Shown: in pieces, positions 56,084-64,000 of the stretch
How the letters are laid out: every line of letters starts with the position of its first letter
Position numbering within the stretch: position 1 is the stretch's first letter
Assembly: GCF_021432065.1 (NCBI RefSeq)
Contig: NZ_CP090364.1
Location: forward strand, 2,308,601 to 2,372,600
Direction of reading: 5' to 3'
DNA length: 64,000 nucleotides
Origin: Photobacterium sp. TLY01
GTDB lineage: Bacteria; Pseudomonadota; Gammaproteobacteria; Enterobacterales; Vibrionaceae
The notes under the pieces: model-generated
What the model was told of the DNA's origin: nothing
Seen by the model: the letters and a program-made list of their open reading frames with translations, nothing else
Database searches by the model: none
Made by a program: the position numbers and the translations under genes

Positions 56084-57454
56084 TTAATCCTGATTCAGGT
56101 TTGCGCAAACTATCACCTTTGCATCCGGTTTAACCTTTTGCAAACGTCGCGCCAGTGCTTCCTGTGCCGGTCTGTCGCCATGAACCAGACGAATTTCAGT
56201 TGGCCCTTTCTCTATCCCCTTCACAAAACGGATCAAATCCTGCTGATCGGCATGGGCTGAATACCCCGTCATGGTGTGCACTCTGGCGTTCACTTCAACA
56301 CGGTGATTATTAATCATGACTTCTTTCGCGCCGTTTTGCAGTTCCCGGCCCAGTGTGCCTCTGGCCTGATATCCAATCAGCAGCAGATCGGTTCTGGCGT
56401 CAGGCAGTAACGCTTCCAGGTAATTCATGATCCGTCCGCCGCTGCACATCCCGCTGGCAGCCACAATCACAGCCGGCTCACCACTGGCTTTCAGACGATT
56501 GACTAAGCCAACATGGTCACTGTGTTCATCGATCTGGGTGCACTGATCAAAATCCAGCGGGTGGCGCCCGTTGTCCAGCCTGGCCTTGGCTTCTTTGGTC
56601 CATAACCGCTTAAAGCCCTGATAGGCTTGTGTGATTTTCATCGCTAACGGGGAATCAAGGACAATCGGCAAATTGGACCACGGACTCTCTGCCGAAGGCT
56701 GGCGAAGCTCCTGGTTCACAATGTTTTCCAGATCAAACAGCAGTTCCTGGGTGCGTCCGAGACTGAACGCCGGGATCAGAATGGCCCCACCGTCTTTTAA
56801 CGACTGCTCAACCACACTTTTCAGCGCCTGCTCTCTTGTTTCTACGCCAGGGTGGCGCTTATTGCCATAGGTGCTTTCCAGCACCAGCACATCAGCGTGC
56901 AACGGTGGCTCCGGGTCAACCAGCAACGGGGTATTGCTGGGACCCAAATCGCCGGAGAACACCACTTTCCGGCGATCGGGTAACAGCAACTCGACATAAG
57001 CTGACCCTAAAATGTGGCCTGCCTGACGAAATGACAGGCTGACATCCTGGCCATCCGGCAGCATGATCTGCGCCCTGCAATCAAATGGCACAGGTTTGAG
57101 CTGAGACCGCACCAGCCGGATAAAGGCTTCGCACTTTTCATCGCTCAGACCCAGTTGCAGTTTCAGTCCATCTTCAAGCATCAGAGGCAATAAAGCCGCC
57201 GTTGCTTCTGTCGCATAAATCGGCCCACGAAAACCAGCGGCTAACAACCAGGGAATACGGCCGACATGATCGATATGGCAATGGGTCAGAATAAGGGCCC
57301 GAATCGGCTCAACCGGAAAGGTAATATCATTGCTGGCTTTGGCTTCCTCGCCCTGAAATGCACCGCAATCGATGAGCAGACTGTATTTTCCCAGCTGTAG
57401 TTCATGACAGGAACCGGTCACGCCGTCCCTGGCTCCATGGTGTAAAATATTCAC
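56084..57454 (-). CDS. Beta-CASP metallo-beta-lactamase-fold hydrolase
   Basis: Protein of 456 residues: an MBL fold with HCHIDHVGR (HxHxDH, near residue 58), FSGDLG, then an inserted beta-CASP domain, PAVIVAASGMCSGGRIMNYLE and TGYSAHADQQDL near the end. This is the RNA-specificity pattern of CPSF-like ribonucleases (family of YSH1/RNase J and bacterial relatives). In bacteria the substrate is usually unknown. It sits between ugd and manB, within the polysaccharide-precursor region. Confidence 0.88.
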   Translation of the reverse strand: MNILHHGARDGVTGSCHELQLGKYSLLIDCGAFQGEEAKASNDITFPVEPIRALILTHCHIDHVGRIPWLLAAGFRGPIYATEATAALLPLMLEDGLKLQLGLSDEKCEAFIRLVRSQLKPVPFDCRAQIMLPDGQDVSLSFRQAGHILGSAYVELLLPDRRKVVFSGDLGPSNTPLLVDPEPPLHADVLVLESTYGNKRHPGVETREQALKSVVEQSLKDGGAILIPAFSLGRTQELLFDLENIVNQELRQPSAESPWSNLPIVLDSPLAMKITQAYQGFKRLWTKEAKARLDNGRHPLDFDQCTQIDEHSDHVGLVNRLKASGEPAVIVAASGMCSGGRIMNYLEALLPDARTDLLLIGYQARGTLGRELQNGAKEVMINNHRVEVNARVHTMTGYSAHADQQDLIRFVKGIEKGPTEIRLVHGDRPAQEALARRLQKVKPDAKVIVCANLNQD

Positions 57455-57900
57455 CTGATTCCCTTGGTGTTATATAGATTTAATAATTCAAACAGCATGA
57501 CAAAGTTAATGGCAGCTGAAACATTAGTAGCAAAATTGCGCGACTGAATTCACGAAAAACTTTCACGCCTAACACTTGTTAAATTCAATTTTACGACACC
57601 AAGTTATTTCACGATCCCCAATCACCGACAATTCTCTTTTAACTCTGCCTTACAAATGATCTCCCCTTTGGCTCTGTGTCTTGAATTTTACATTGCCTGT
57701 TGTTTAAAAATCATACTAAGCACGTAGTTCATAATACTTACAAGCAAAAAATTTCTGAGGAAGTAATTTTAAAGAGTTTGAAGGAAAAGCGTTTTAAACA
57801 AACTGAGATACGTGGAGTGATGCATTTCGAGTCTCGAAGAACAGCTATATTATTTTAAGCGACGAAGATATAGTGATACCGCGCTGTCAGCCATGGCTGA
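57455..57900. other. A+T-rich gap upstream of the beta-CASP gene
   Basis: About 445 bases, clearly richer in A+T than the genes around it, with no gene. It includes a 13-bp perfect palindrome, TTCGAGTCTCGAA (57826-57838). In Vibrionaceae such A+T-rich gaps often precede polysaccharide loci; no JUMPstart/ops sequence was recognised. It may be the scar of a deleted cluster. Confidence 0.4.
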
Positions 57901-58059
57901 CGTTGGGTCAGTGCCCGACTCTCGTACACTTTGCAAAGTCAGGCCATCGGACTGGCCCTCAGCCACCGCTACTGGTCGATGCAGGTCGTCAGTGACAATC
58001 TGGACTATCAGCAAGCCAGTCAGCTGAGCGTGCAACTGTCGGGTCAGGTGCCATTCTGA
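57901..58059 (+). pseudogene. C-terminal fragment of an outer-membrane beta-barrel protein
   Basis: Plus-strand frame of 52 codons after a TGA at 57898, ending at TGA 58057-58059. The peptide has alternating polar and hydrophobic residues (AIGLALSHRYWSMQVVSDN) and ends LSVQLSGQVPF with a terminal phenylalanine, the mark of outer-membrane barrel proteins. No start codon or ribosome site precedes it, and the frames upstream are broken, so it appears to be the tail of a destroyed gene, possibly a capsule or exopolysaccharide outer-membrane protein (Wzi or YjbH type). The assignment to a family is not certain. Confidence 0.5.
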
Positions 58060-58071
58060 CGACACCTGACC
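58042..58071. terminator. Hairpin between the barrel fragment and manB
   Basis: GGTCAGGTG / CACCTGACC arms (9 bp) with a 12-base loop that holds the fragment's stop codon. The T tract is absent; it could be a remnant terminator of the lost gene. Confidence 0.45.
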
Positions 58072-58074
58072 GGG

Positions 58075-59472
58075 TCATAACTTGGGAGCAGTAAACGGCT
58101 GAAGCAACCCCAGCACTTCAGCCGTTTTTGCTTTCATCAGCGCAGGATCGCCACGGGACTCGACATTCAGGCGCAGAACAGGTTCGGTATTGGATGCCCT
58201 GAGGTTAAAGCGCCAGTCAGAAAAACTCAGACTGATCCCGTCAGTTTGATCCAGTGCCAGCGCGTCCGGCTCGTACACAGCGCGGACTGTCGCGATGGCA
58301 TCGTCCGTATCAGTGACCGTCAGGTTGATTTCACCAGAAGCCGGATACGCCCGCATCCGGTCCGCGACCAGCTGCGACAGACGCCCCTCTTTCACAGACA
58401 GCAATTGTGCCACCAGCAGCCAGGGGATCATCCCGCTGTCGCAATAGGCAAAATCGCGAAAATAATGGTGGGCACTCATTTCGCCGCCGTATACGGCGTC
58501 TTCCTGCCGCATCCTCTCTTTGATAAAAGCATGACCGGTTTTTGACTGAATCGCTTCTCCACCGTTTGCTGTGACAATATCGACTGTATTCCAGATCAGG
58601 CGGGGATCATGAATAATTTTTTTCGGCCGGGCGTCCTTCTGATCTGCGGCTTGCTGCAAAAAAGCTTCGGCCAGTAAACCGACAATATAGTAGCCCTCAA
58701 TAAACTGCCCGTGTTCATCGAACAGAAAACAGCGGTCAAAATCGCCGTCCCAGGCAATGCCCATATCGGCCTGATGCGCCCTCACCGCTTGCGAGGTCGC
58801 CGCCCGGCACTCCGGCAATAACGGATTGGGAATCCCGTGAGGAAAAGTGCCATCGGGCTCATGGTGGATTTTCACAAACTCGATGGGGATCCGGCGCTGA
58901 GCAAATTGCGCCTCCAGCGCATCAATCACATGGCCCGCCGCCCCATTACCTGCGTTCACCACCAGGCGCAGCGGTTTAACCTTTGCCGGCGTGAGATAGG
59001 ACAGCAGGTGATCAATATAGTCCTTCAGCACAGAATGATGGCTCAGCTGGCCGACCCGCGCTGGCGCCGCAAAGTTATTGCTTTCCGCCAGCAGGCGAAT
59101 ATCGTTTAACCCCGTGTCGCCACTGACAGGGATTGCGCCGGCCCTGACCAGCTTCATGCCATTGTAATGGATAGGATTATGGCTGGCTGTCACTTCAATC
59201 CCGTCAACGAGCAGACTTTGCGCCGCGAAATAGACCTCTTCTGTCCCGGTCAGACCGAGATCGATCACATCTGCACCGGCATCCATCAAGCCTTGGGCCA
59301 GTGCCATTTTCAGCGACGGCGACGACAGCCGTACATCACCGCCAACTGCCACTGCCTGTGGCCTGAAATGCTGGCCGTACGCCCGGCCAATCCGGTAGGC
59401 AATGTCCTCATTCAGCTCCCGCCCCAGCTCACCGCGGATATCGTAGGCTTTAAAACAGGTGAGTCTTTCCAT
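58075..59472 (-). CDS. manB: Phosphomannomutase ManB (CpsG)
   Basis: Alpha-D-phosphohexomutase of 465 residues that turns mannose 6-phosphate into mannose 1-phosphate. The active serine is Ser97 in [13 protein letters not shown]; the metal loop is DGDFDRC near residue 242; the sugar loop [10 protein letters not shown] and the C-terminal phosphate loop [10 protein letters not shown] are present. The CpsG-type sequence is more likely phosphomannomutase than phosphoglucomutase. It follows manC by 30 bases and shares its transcript. Confidence 0.92.
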   Translation of the reverse strand: MERLTCFKAYDIRGELGRELNEDIAYRIGRAYGQHFRPQAVAVGGDVRLSSPSLKMALAQGLMDAGADVIDLGLTGTEEVYFAAQSLLVDGIEVTASHNPIHYNGMKLVRAGAIPVSGDTGLNDIRLLAESNNFAAPARVGQLSHHSVLKDYIDHLLSYLTPAKVKPLRLVVNAGNGAAGHVIDALEAQFAQRRIPIEFVKIHHEPDGTFPHGIPNPLLPECRAATSQAVRAHQADMGIAWDGDFDRCFLFDEHGQFIEGYYIVGLLAEAFLQQAADQKDARPKKIIHDPRLIWNTVDIVTANGGEAIQSKTGHAFIKERMRQEDAVYGGEMSAHHYFRDFAYCDSGMIPWLLVAQLLSVKEGRLSQLVADRMRAYPASGEINLTVTDTDDAIATVRAVYEPDALALDQTDGISLSFSDWRFNLRASNTEPVLRLNVESRGDPALMKAKTAEVLGLLQPFTAPKL

Positions 59473-59502
59473 GCCGTTCTCCTTCTGGCGCTGCCATCCC
59501 GC

Positions 59503-60975
59503 TTACTTTCTGCCGTACCTGTCTTCAAAGCGAACAATGTCATCTTCGCCGAGATAACTGCCTGACTGCACTTCAATGATTTCCAGCGGAATTTTGCCCG
59601 GATTCTCCAGCGCGTGTACCACGCCGACCGGAATGTAAGTGGACTGATTTTCGGTCAGCAACCAGGTCTTATCCCCTTGCGTCACTTTCGCCGTCCCTGA
59701 GACCACCACCCAGTGTTCGGCGCGGTGATGATGCATTTGCAGCGATAATTTTTCCCCCGGATTGACCGTGATGTGTTTCACCTGATGTCGGCCGCCGCTA
59801 TCGACCTGATCATATTTGCCCCAGGGGCGATACACCTCCCGGTGCAACTCGCATTCCGGGCGTTGTGCCGCTTTGAGCTGCGCCACGATGGCTTTCACCT
59901 CCTGGACTTTCTCTTTCGCGGCCACCAGTACGGCATCTTTGGTTTCGATCACCACCACGTTGTCCAGACCAACCGTCGCCACCAGACGGCTGTCGGCCCT
60001 GAGGTAACAATGGTGGCTCTGCGCGGTCAGCACATCTCCGATGACCACATTGCTTGCGGCATCTTTGGGACTGAGATCCCACAGCGATGACCAGGAACCG
60101 ACATCGCTCCAGCCCGCTTCCATCGGCACCATCACCGCCTGGCGGGTTTTCTCCATCACCGCATAATCAATCGACTCAGCCGGACAACCGGCAAAAGCTA
60201 CGCTGTCGATACGAATAAAATCCCGGTCCCGCTCAGGCGATACAACCGATTGGCGGCAAGCGGACAGAATATCCGGCCGAAACTGAGATAATTGCTGCAA
60301 ATAGGCAGAAGCACGAAACAGGAACATACCGCTGTTCCAGTAATAGTGACCACTCACCAGATACTCACGCGCGGTATTGAGATCCGGCTTTTCGACGAAT
60401 TGCGCCACCTCAAAACCAGTGCCAAACCCCGTGCCAAGCGCCGCGCCACGTTTGATATAGCCGTACCCGGTTTCGGGCGACTGCGGCGGAATTCCGAAAG
60501 TCACCAGCTTACCGCTGTCCGCCAGCGGCAGCGCGGTCCTGACGGCCTCCGTAAACGCCGCGGTATCAGTAATCAGATGATCAGCCGCCAGCACCAGAAG
60601 TAAGGGATCACTGTCTTCCAAAGACAGGCAGTCTGGCGATTCCTGTGCCAGTAGCGCCGCCAGCGCAATGGCAGGTGCGGTATTACGCCCCTGAGGTTCG
60701 AGCAGAAGATGATTCGGCTGGCTGGTGCAGGATCTGAGCTGCTCTGCGGCAAGAAACCGATGCTCTTCCTGGCAAATTACTAATGGGGACAGGGCATCCA
60801 GCTCAGCCAGACGGGCAAGGGTTTGCTGGAGCATACTGAGCGGAGGCGATGAAGCTGCTACCGACGAGAACTCAGGGGGCTGAAGGGCAAGGAACTGTTT
60901 CGGGTACTGCTCGCGGGATAAGGGCCACAAACGACTGCCTGTCCCCCCAGCCAGAATCACCGGTAAAATCTGCAT
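59503..60975 (-). CDS. manC: Mannose-1-phosphate guanylyltransferase/mannose-6-phosphate isomerase ManC
   Basis: Bifunctional enzyme of 490 residues for GDP-mannose. The N-terminal nucleotidyltransferase begins [21 protein letters not shown], has FVEKPD and GYIKRG; the C-terminal cupin isomerase has [29 protein letters not shown]. Together with ManB it supplies GDP-mannose (and through it GDP-fucose) for O antigen or exopolysaccharide; downstream users are absent from the window. Confidence 0.94.
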   Translation of the reverse strand: MQILPVILAGGTGSRLWPLSREQYPKQFLALQPPEFSSVAASSPPLSMLQQTLARLAELDALSPLVICQEEHRFLAAEQLRSCTSQPNHLLLEPQGRNTAPAIALAALLAQESPDCLSLEDSDPLLLVLAADHLITDTAAFTEAVRTALPLADSGKLVTFGIPPQSPETGYGYIKRGAALGTGFGTGFEVAQFVEKPDLNTAREYLVSGHYYWNSGMFLFRASAYLQQLSQFRPDILSACRQSVVSPERDRDFIRIDSVAFAGCPAESIDYAVMEKTRQAVMVPMEAGWSDVGSWSSLWDLSPKDAASNVVIGDVLTAQSHHCYLRADSRLVATVGLDNVVVIETKDAVLVAAKEKVQEVKAIVAQLKAAQRPECELHREVYRPWGKYDQVDSGGRHQVKHITVNPGEKLSLQMHHHRAEHWVVVSGTAKVTQGDKTWLLTENQSTYIPVGVVHALENPGKIPLEIIEVQSGSYLGEDDIVRFEDRYGRK

Positions 60976-61146
60976 ACGCCTTTCCCCTTCGCAAAAAAGT
61001 GCAAGATGCTCGGTACTTCTTTATCCGTCTTTCAGACTTTTTTATCGCCTGTTCAGGCAAGTATAGACAAGGGGATTGGAGGCGCACGGATGAAAAAGTG
61101 CCAGCCGCGGCTGTGTTGCTGAATGCACTGGCGACTTCCTACTCAT

Positions 61147-61470
61147 TCAGCCGATCAACTTGAGATCGTTTTTCCGTTGGGTCTTCAGATCAGTATAAAA
61201 GTTTTCATGTGAACCAAGACTTAACAGGTAGAGCCTTAATTCGTTATCAACCCAAGAGTAGCCAAGCAGCAATTCTTGTTTGTTCATCTTGAACTTATGA
61301 ACTCGTAAATGTGACAAATCGCCTTTCTTCTGCTGCCCTATTTCTGGGTTGGCAATAATCTTTTCGATCTCATCTTCGACGGTGCTGAGCTGCTTTGTTG
61401 GCAGTTTGCTCAGAGCTTTGGTAAATCGCCTAGCCTCAAAGACCTCAATTTTTCTTTGTTCTTCGCTCAT
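61147..61470 (-). CDS. RelE/ParE-like toxin (putative)
   Basis: Basic protein of 107 residues (EVFEARRFTKALSKLP, EIEKIIANPEIGQQKKGDLSHLRVHKFKMNKQELLLGYSWVD, LYLLSLGSHENFY) with the beta-strand pattern and the terminal GSHENFY motif of the RelE/ParE superfamily. It follows the antitoxin with a 26-base overlap, the usual arrangement of type II modules. Such toxins cut mRNA or poison gyrase; which applies here is unknown. Confidence 0.82.
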   Translation of the reverse strand: MSEEQRKIEVFEARRFTKALSKLPTKQLSTVEDEIEKIIANPEIGQQKKGDLSHLRVHKFKMNKQELLLGYSWVDNELRLYLLSLGSHENFYTDLKTQRKNDLKLIG

Positions 61471-61675
61471 ATGGCTTCACCAATCCCTGCTTAACCTCTT
61501 CTGTAGCTAATAATGATTCACGGACAAATTCATAAGACAGGTCTGGGTTCTCCATCATGATTTTACCGATCTTGGCCCAGTACTCTATTTGCATGGGCAC
61601 AGAGCGATTCTCTGCGATCCCATAAGCCTTGGCTTCGGAAACAAAGTCATCATTTAACCGGACGCTTGTTGCCAT
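61445..61675 (-). CDS. ParD-like antitoxin
   Basis: Protein of 76 residues starting MATSVRLNDDFVSEAKAYG, a ribbon-helix-helix N-terminus, then RSVPMQIEYWAKIGKIMMENPDL, typical of ParD-like antitoxins. It is the first gene of a two-gene unit with the RelE/ParE-like toxin. Upstream lies GGAGATTGAACT before the ATG. It would bind its own operator and neutralise the toxin. Confidence 0.82.
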   Translation of the reverse strand: MATSVRLNDDFVSEAKAYGIAENRSVPMQIEYWAKIGKIMMENPDLSYEFVRESLLATEEVKQGLVKPYERRTKKN

Positions 61676-61754
61676 AGTTCAATCTCCTATTTCATGGTGA
61701 TTTGAGTATAGGCATAATGGCGCGCAATGCAATCTTTTGTCGCGCATGGTGCAT

Positions 61755-64000
61755 TTAATCTTCTATCATACTCAGCAGCATCTGCGGATTCAGGGCTTGT
61801 GTATTGTCTTGCCCTGAAAGGACTTTTTCTGCCAGATCGCGTTTGTCCCGGTGAAGCTGAACAATTTTTTCTTCCACCGTGTTTTCTGTGACCAGACGAT
61901 AAACGGTCACCGGCCTGCTCTGCCCCATGCGGTGCGCCCTGTCGCTGGCCTGATCTTCCACGGCCGGATTCCACCACGGATCCAAATGAATCACAGTATC
62001 GGCTTCCGTCAGGTTCAGGCCCGTCCCGCCCGCTTTCAGGCTGATGAGAAAGACATTGTGCTCACCTGCTTTAAAGGCCCCAATCGCTGCTTTTCTCTGC
62101 TGACTGCTCGACTGGCCGTCCAGATAACTGAACGACAGCGAGGCTTGTTCCAGCTGCACAGAAAAACGCTTCAGCAATTGTACAAACTGGCTGAATACCA
62201 AAATCTGATGGCCGCCTTCTATGGCTTCTGACACCAGTGCCAGAGCCTCCCGGAGCTTACTGCTCTCTTCTGCAAAAGAATCAAATACCAGGCTGGCATC
62301 ACAGCATACCTGTCTTAACCGGGTCAGTGCGGCAAGCACTTCGACCACACCCTTGCTGTTTTTGGCTGTTTTCAGGGCATCCTTACGGACAGCTTCATAC
62401 GCAGCACTTTCCTTGGCCGATAAATAGACGGTGTGGGTGATCTCGGTTTTGCTGGGCAGCTCAGATAACACCTCATCTTTCATTCGCCGCATAATGAAAG
62501 GACTGATCAAGGCTTTCAGCCGCATCATATCCTCGGTATTGCGCGCAGCCTGACCATATTTCTGTCTGAACTGCTTCAGCGAACCCAGCAGGCCCGGATT
62601 CAGGAAAGCGAACTGGCTCCAAAGCTCTGTTAAATGATTTTCAACCGGCGTACCAGTCAGGGTAAAACGCCGCTCCGCCGTTAAACCAAAGACCAGTTTG
62701 GCCCGTTTGGTTTGCGGGTTTTTAATCTGCTGCGCTTCGTCCAGCACTATGGTTTGCCAGTCTTTCGCCTGCATCGCTTCCTGACAGCGGGTCAGCAATC
62801 CGTAACTGACCAGTACAATGCTCTTTTCACCCGCTGCGGCAATGGCTTCGTTCCGATCATCCACCTGCTCCAGATCCACCACGGTCAGTTCTGGTGCAAA
62901 GCGCTGGCATTCCGCCTGCCAGTTATGAATCACTGACTTTGGCGCCACAACCAGTGCCGCACCCTCGCACTGATAATGACAGATCAGACTGATGGCCTGC
63001 AAAGTTTTACCCAGCCCCATATCGTCTGCCAGACAGGCGCCAAAGCCATGATGAGATAAGTGCGCCGCCCACCGGACACTGGTTTTCTGATAGTCCCTCA
63101 GCGGGGCAAGAATATGCTCAGCAACCACCGGTTTCTCTGACCATTTTTCTTGCAGCGACTGCCATCCCGCATCGCCCTGATGGCTTAAGGTTTCCAGGAC
63201 CTGTTGTAAGGGATAGGCCATCTGCACATCAACAGCCATCTCCTCATTGAGCAGACCGTCCAGCATACGCAGTTGCTGCTGAAGCTCATCTTCCATCAGC
63301 ACAACCAGGTTGTCGCTATCCTGCTCAATAAATCCCTGCCGGCTATTTGCCAGTAACAGACGCAGGTTCAGCTCCAGATCCTGGTCCGTAGACGCCTTAC
63401 CGGTGACAGCAAACCAGTTTTTGCGTTTCTCGATATCCAGCGTCAGATCCTGACGGGTCAGTACCTTTACCTGACTGCTGCGCTGACGCCAGTGAACCGG
63501 CACGTCCTTTAAATGCTGCACAGCCTTGATGAGCGATAACGCGGCTTCACCCGATAATGTCCAGCGCCGTTGCTTGTTCGCTTTCAATCCCAGACGCTTG
63601 CCCAGCGCCAGTGAATCCGCTTTCTCCCGGCTGAGATCACGCTGATACCATTGCTGATCCGGGCCGCTGATCCATGCATCACCCTGCCCCGAAGGCATGC
63701 TGATACGATTTGCCGGCAGCTCACCGGACACATCATTCTGATGCTCAATTGCTACCGCCAGTGTGCCCTGATGCCAGTCCAGCCATAAATGCGGCCTCGT
63801 ATCCCAGTGACCCGGCTGTATATTTCCTTTCCGCTGACAAGGACTGTACCAGCGTAAATCTTTCTGCTGTTCCAACAACGCTGTCAGTGGTTGCAAATGC
63901 TCCAAAGCCAGTTGTTCAGGTCTCGATTCAATGACATCAATGAACTGAGGCGATATCGCTGAGGTATCCAGAAAACACCAGGCATCATCCATCACCTGCC
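61755..64000 (-). CDS. SNF2-family DEAD/DEAH-box helicase (5' end missing)
   Basis: Frame open to the window's right edge; about 748 residues are present. The C-terminal ATPase has motif I ADDMGLGKTLQ, motif Ia VAPKSVIHNW, motif II as LDEAQQIKNP, FTLTGTPVENHLTELWS, and the second RecA part with FSQFVQLLKRF, LDGQSSSQQR, SLKAGGTGLNLTEAD and HRMGQSRPV. Such proteins remodel nucleoprotein in RapA-like or HepA-like roles, often with an N-terminal SWIM zinc finger that would lie outside this window. It is separated from the toxin-antitoxin pair by 79 bases. Confidence 0.93.
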   Translation of the reverse strand, partial: QVMDDAWCFLDTSAISPQFIDVIESRPEQLALEHLQPLTALLEQQKDLRWYSPCQRKGNIQPGHWDTRPHLWLDWHQGTLAVAIEHQNDVSGELPANRISMPSGQGDAWISGPDQQWYQRDLSREKADSLALGKRLGLKANKQRRWTLSGEAALSLIKAVQHLKDVPVHWRQRSSQVKVLTRQDLTLDIEKRKNWFAVTGKASTDQDLELNLRLLLANSRQGFIEQDSDNLVVLMEDELQQQLRMLDGLLNEEMAVDVQMAYPLQQVLETLSHQGDAGWQSLQEKWSEKPVVAEHILAPLRDYQKTSVRWAAHLSHHGFGACLADDMGLGKTLQAISLICHYQCEGAALVVAPKSVIHNWQAECQRFAPELTVVDLEQVDDRNEAIAAAGEKSIVLVSYGLLTRCQEAMQAKDWQTIVLDEAQQIKNPQTKRAKLVFGLTAERRFTLTGTPVENHLTELWSQFAFLNPGLLGSLKQFRQKYGQAARNTEDMMRLKALISPFIMRRMKDEVLSELPSKTEITHTVYLSAKESAAYEAVRKDALKTAKNSKGVVEVLAALTRLRQVCCDASLVFDSFAEESSKLREALALVSEAIEGGHQILVFSQFVQLLKRFSVQLEQASLSFSYLDGQSSSQQRKAAIGAFKAGEHNVFLISLKAGGTGLNLTEADTVIHLDPWWNPAVEDQASDRAHRMGQSRPVTVYRLVTENTVEEKIVQLHRDKRDLAEKVLSGQDNTQALNPQMLLSMIED

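Noticed and set aside
57850..58065. Minus-strand frame of 71 codons beside manB
   Set aside because: It has no ribosome site; the plus-strand reading of the same bases gives a better explanation (tail of a barrel protein).
54600..61200. JUMPstart/ops element for RfaH
   Set aside because: I looked for GGCGGTAG-type sequences on both strands in the polysaccharide region and found none.
1..64000. CRISPR array, insertion sequence or prophage
   Set aside because: No regularly spaced repeats, transposase motifs, integrase or phage structural genes were seen.

Overview
The window reads as one continuous piece of a gammaproteobacterial chromosome of roughly 50% G+C, almost certainly a member of the Vibrionaceae (a Photobacterium, Grimontia or Enterovibrio-like organism rather than an enteric). 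The signs are a FadR about 40 residues longer than the enteric protein, NhaB followed by DsbB, a very acidic FimV between asd and truA, a rhombosortase, the order alaA-yfbR-dGTPase, and the order rssB-rfaH-galU. Fifty-six protein genes and one tRNA gene are supported. The first (yeaG) and last (SNF2 helicase) are cut by the window edges. Most of the sequence is core genome.

Layout. 0-4.3 kb: yeaG-yeaH-ycgB(spoVR) stress triad, ended by a bidirectional terminator. 4.3-8.5 kb: fadR, a long structured leader, nhaB, dsbB, a UPF0149/SEC-C protein. 8.6-13.9 kb: small or little-studied genes (NAD-binding oxidoreductase, dusC, an ArsC-like protein lacking its catalytic cysteine, two cysteine-cluster proteins, a TIGR02647 protein, a Tim44-like protein, a tandem TM2 protein). 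14-16.6 kb: a TetR regulator next to a two-domain transporter/acyltransferase, with a 31-bp palindrome upstream. 16.8-21.7 kb: alaA, yfbR, dGTPase-like HD hydrolase, DTW tRNA modifier, rhombosortase, ComEA-like protein. 21.8-30.4 kb: the proteostasis block ppiD, hupB, lon, clpX, clpP, tig, all on the minus strand. 30.8-37 kb: tRNA-Arg(UCU), folD, galU, rfaH, rssB, LysR, Yip1. 37-50.4 kb: the minus-strand block pdxB-asd-fimV-truA-accD-folC-dedD-cvpA-purF, corresponding to the enteric pdxB-usg-truA-dedA-accD-folC-dedD-cvpA-purF region with fimV added and no dedA. 50.6-54.1 kb: fabB and mnmC, divergent. 54.2-61 kb: accessory polysaccharide-precursor genes (YjbE-like protein, ugd, a beta-CASP metallo-hydrolase, manB, manC) plus a degraded outer-membrane-protein end. 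61.1-64 kb: a RelE/ParD-like toxin-antitoxin pair and the C-terminal part of a SNF2 helicase.

Regulation readable in the DNA: a sigma-32 type promoter before lon, PurR-type boxes before cvpA-purF and folD, a FadR-like site before accD, a strong promoter before tRNA-Arg, several clear intrinsic terminators, and a candidate structured leader before nhaB. Functional links: FadR, FabB, AccD and the acyltransferase all belong to fatty-acid and phospholipid synthesis; RssB is the adaptor that delivers sigma-S to ClpXP, and both partners are here; PurF, FolD and FolC share one-carbon/purine metabolism; GalU, Ugd, ManB, ManC and RfaH all serve surface polysaccharide. No CRISPR array, prophage or insertion sequence was seen. 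The least explained items are the tetR palindrome with its acyltransferase fusion, the nhaB leader, the ArsC-like protein and the decayed polysaccharide locus.
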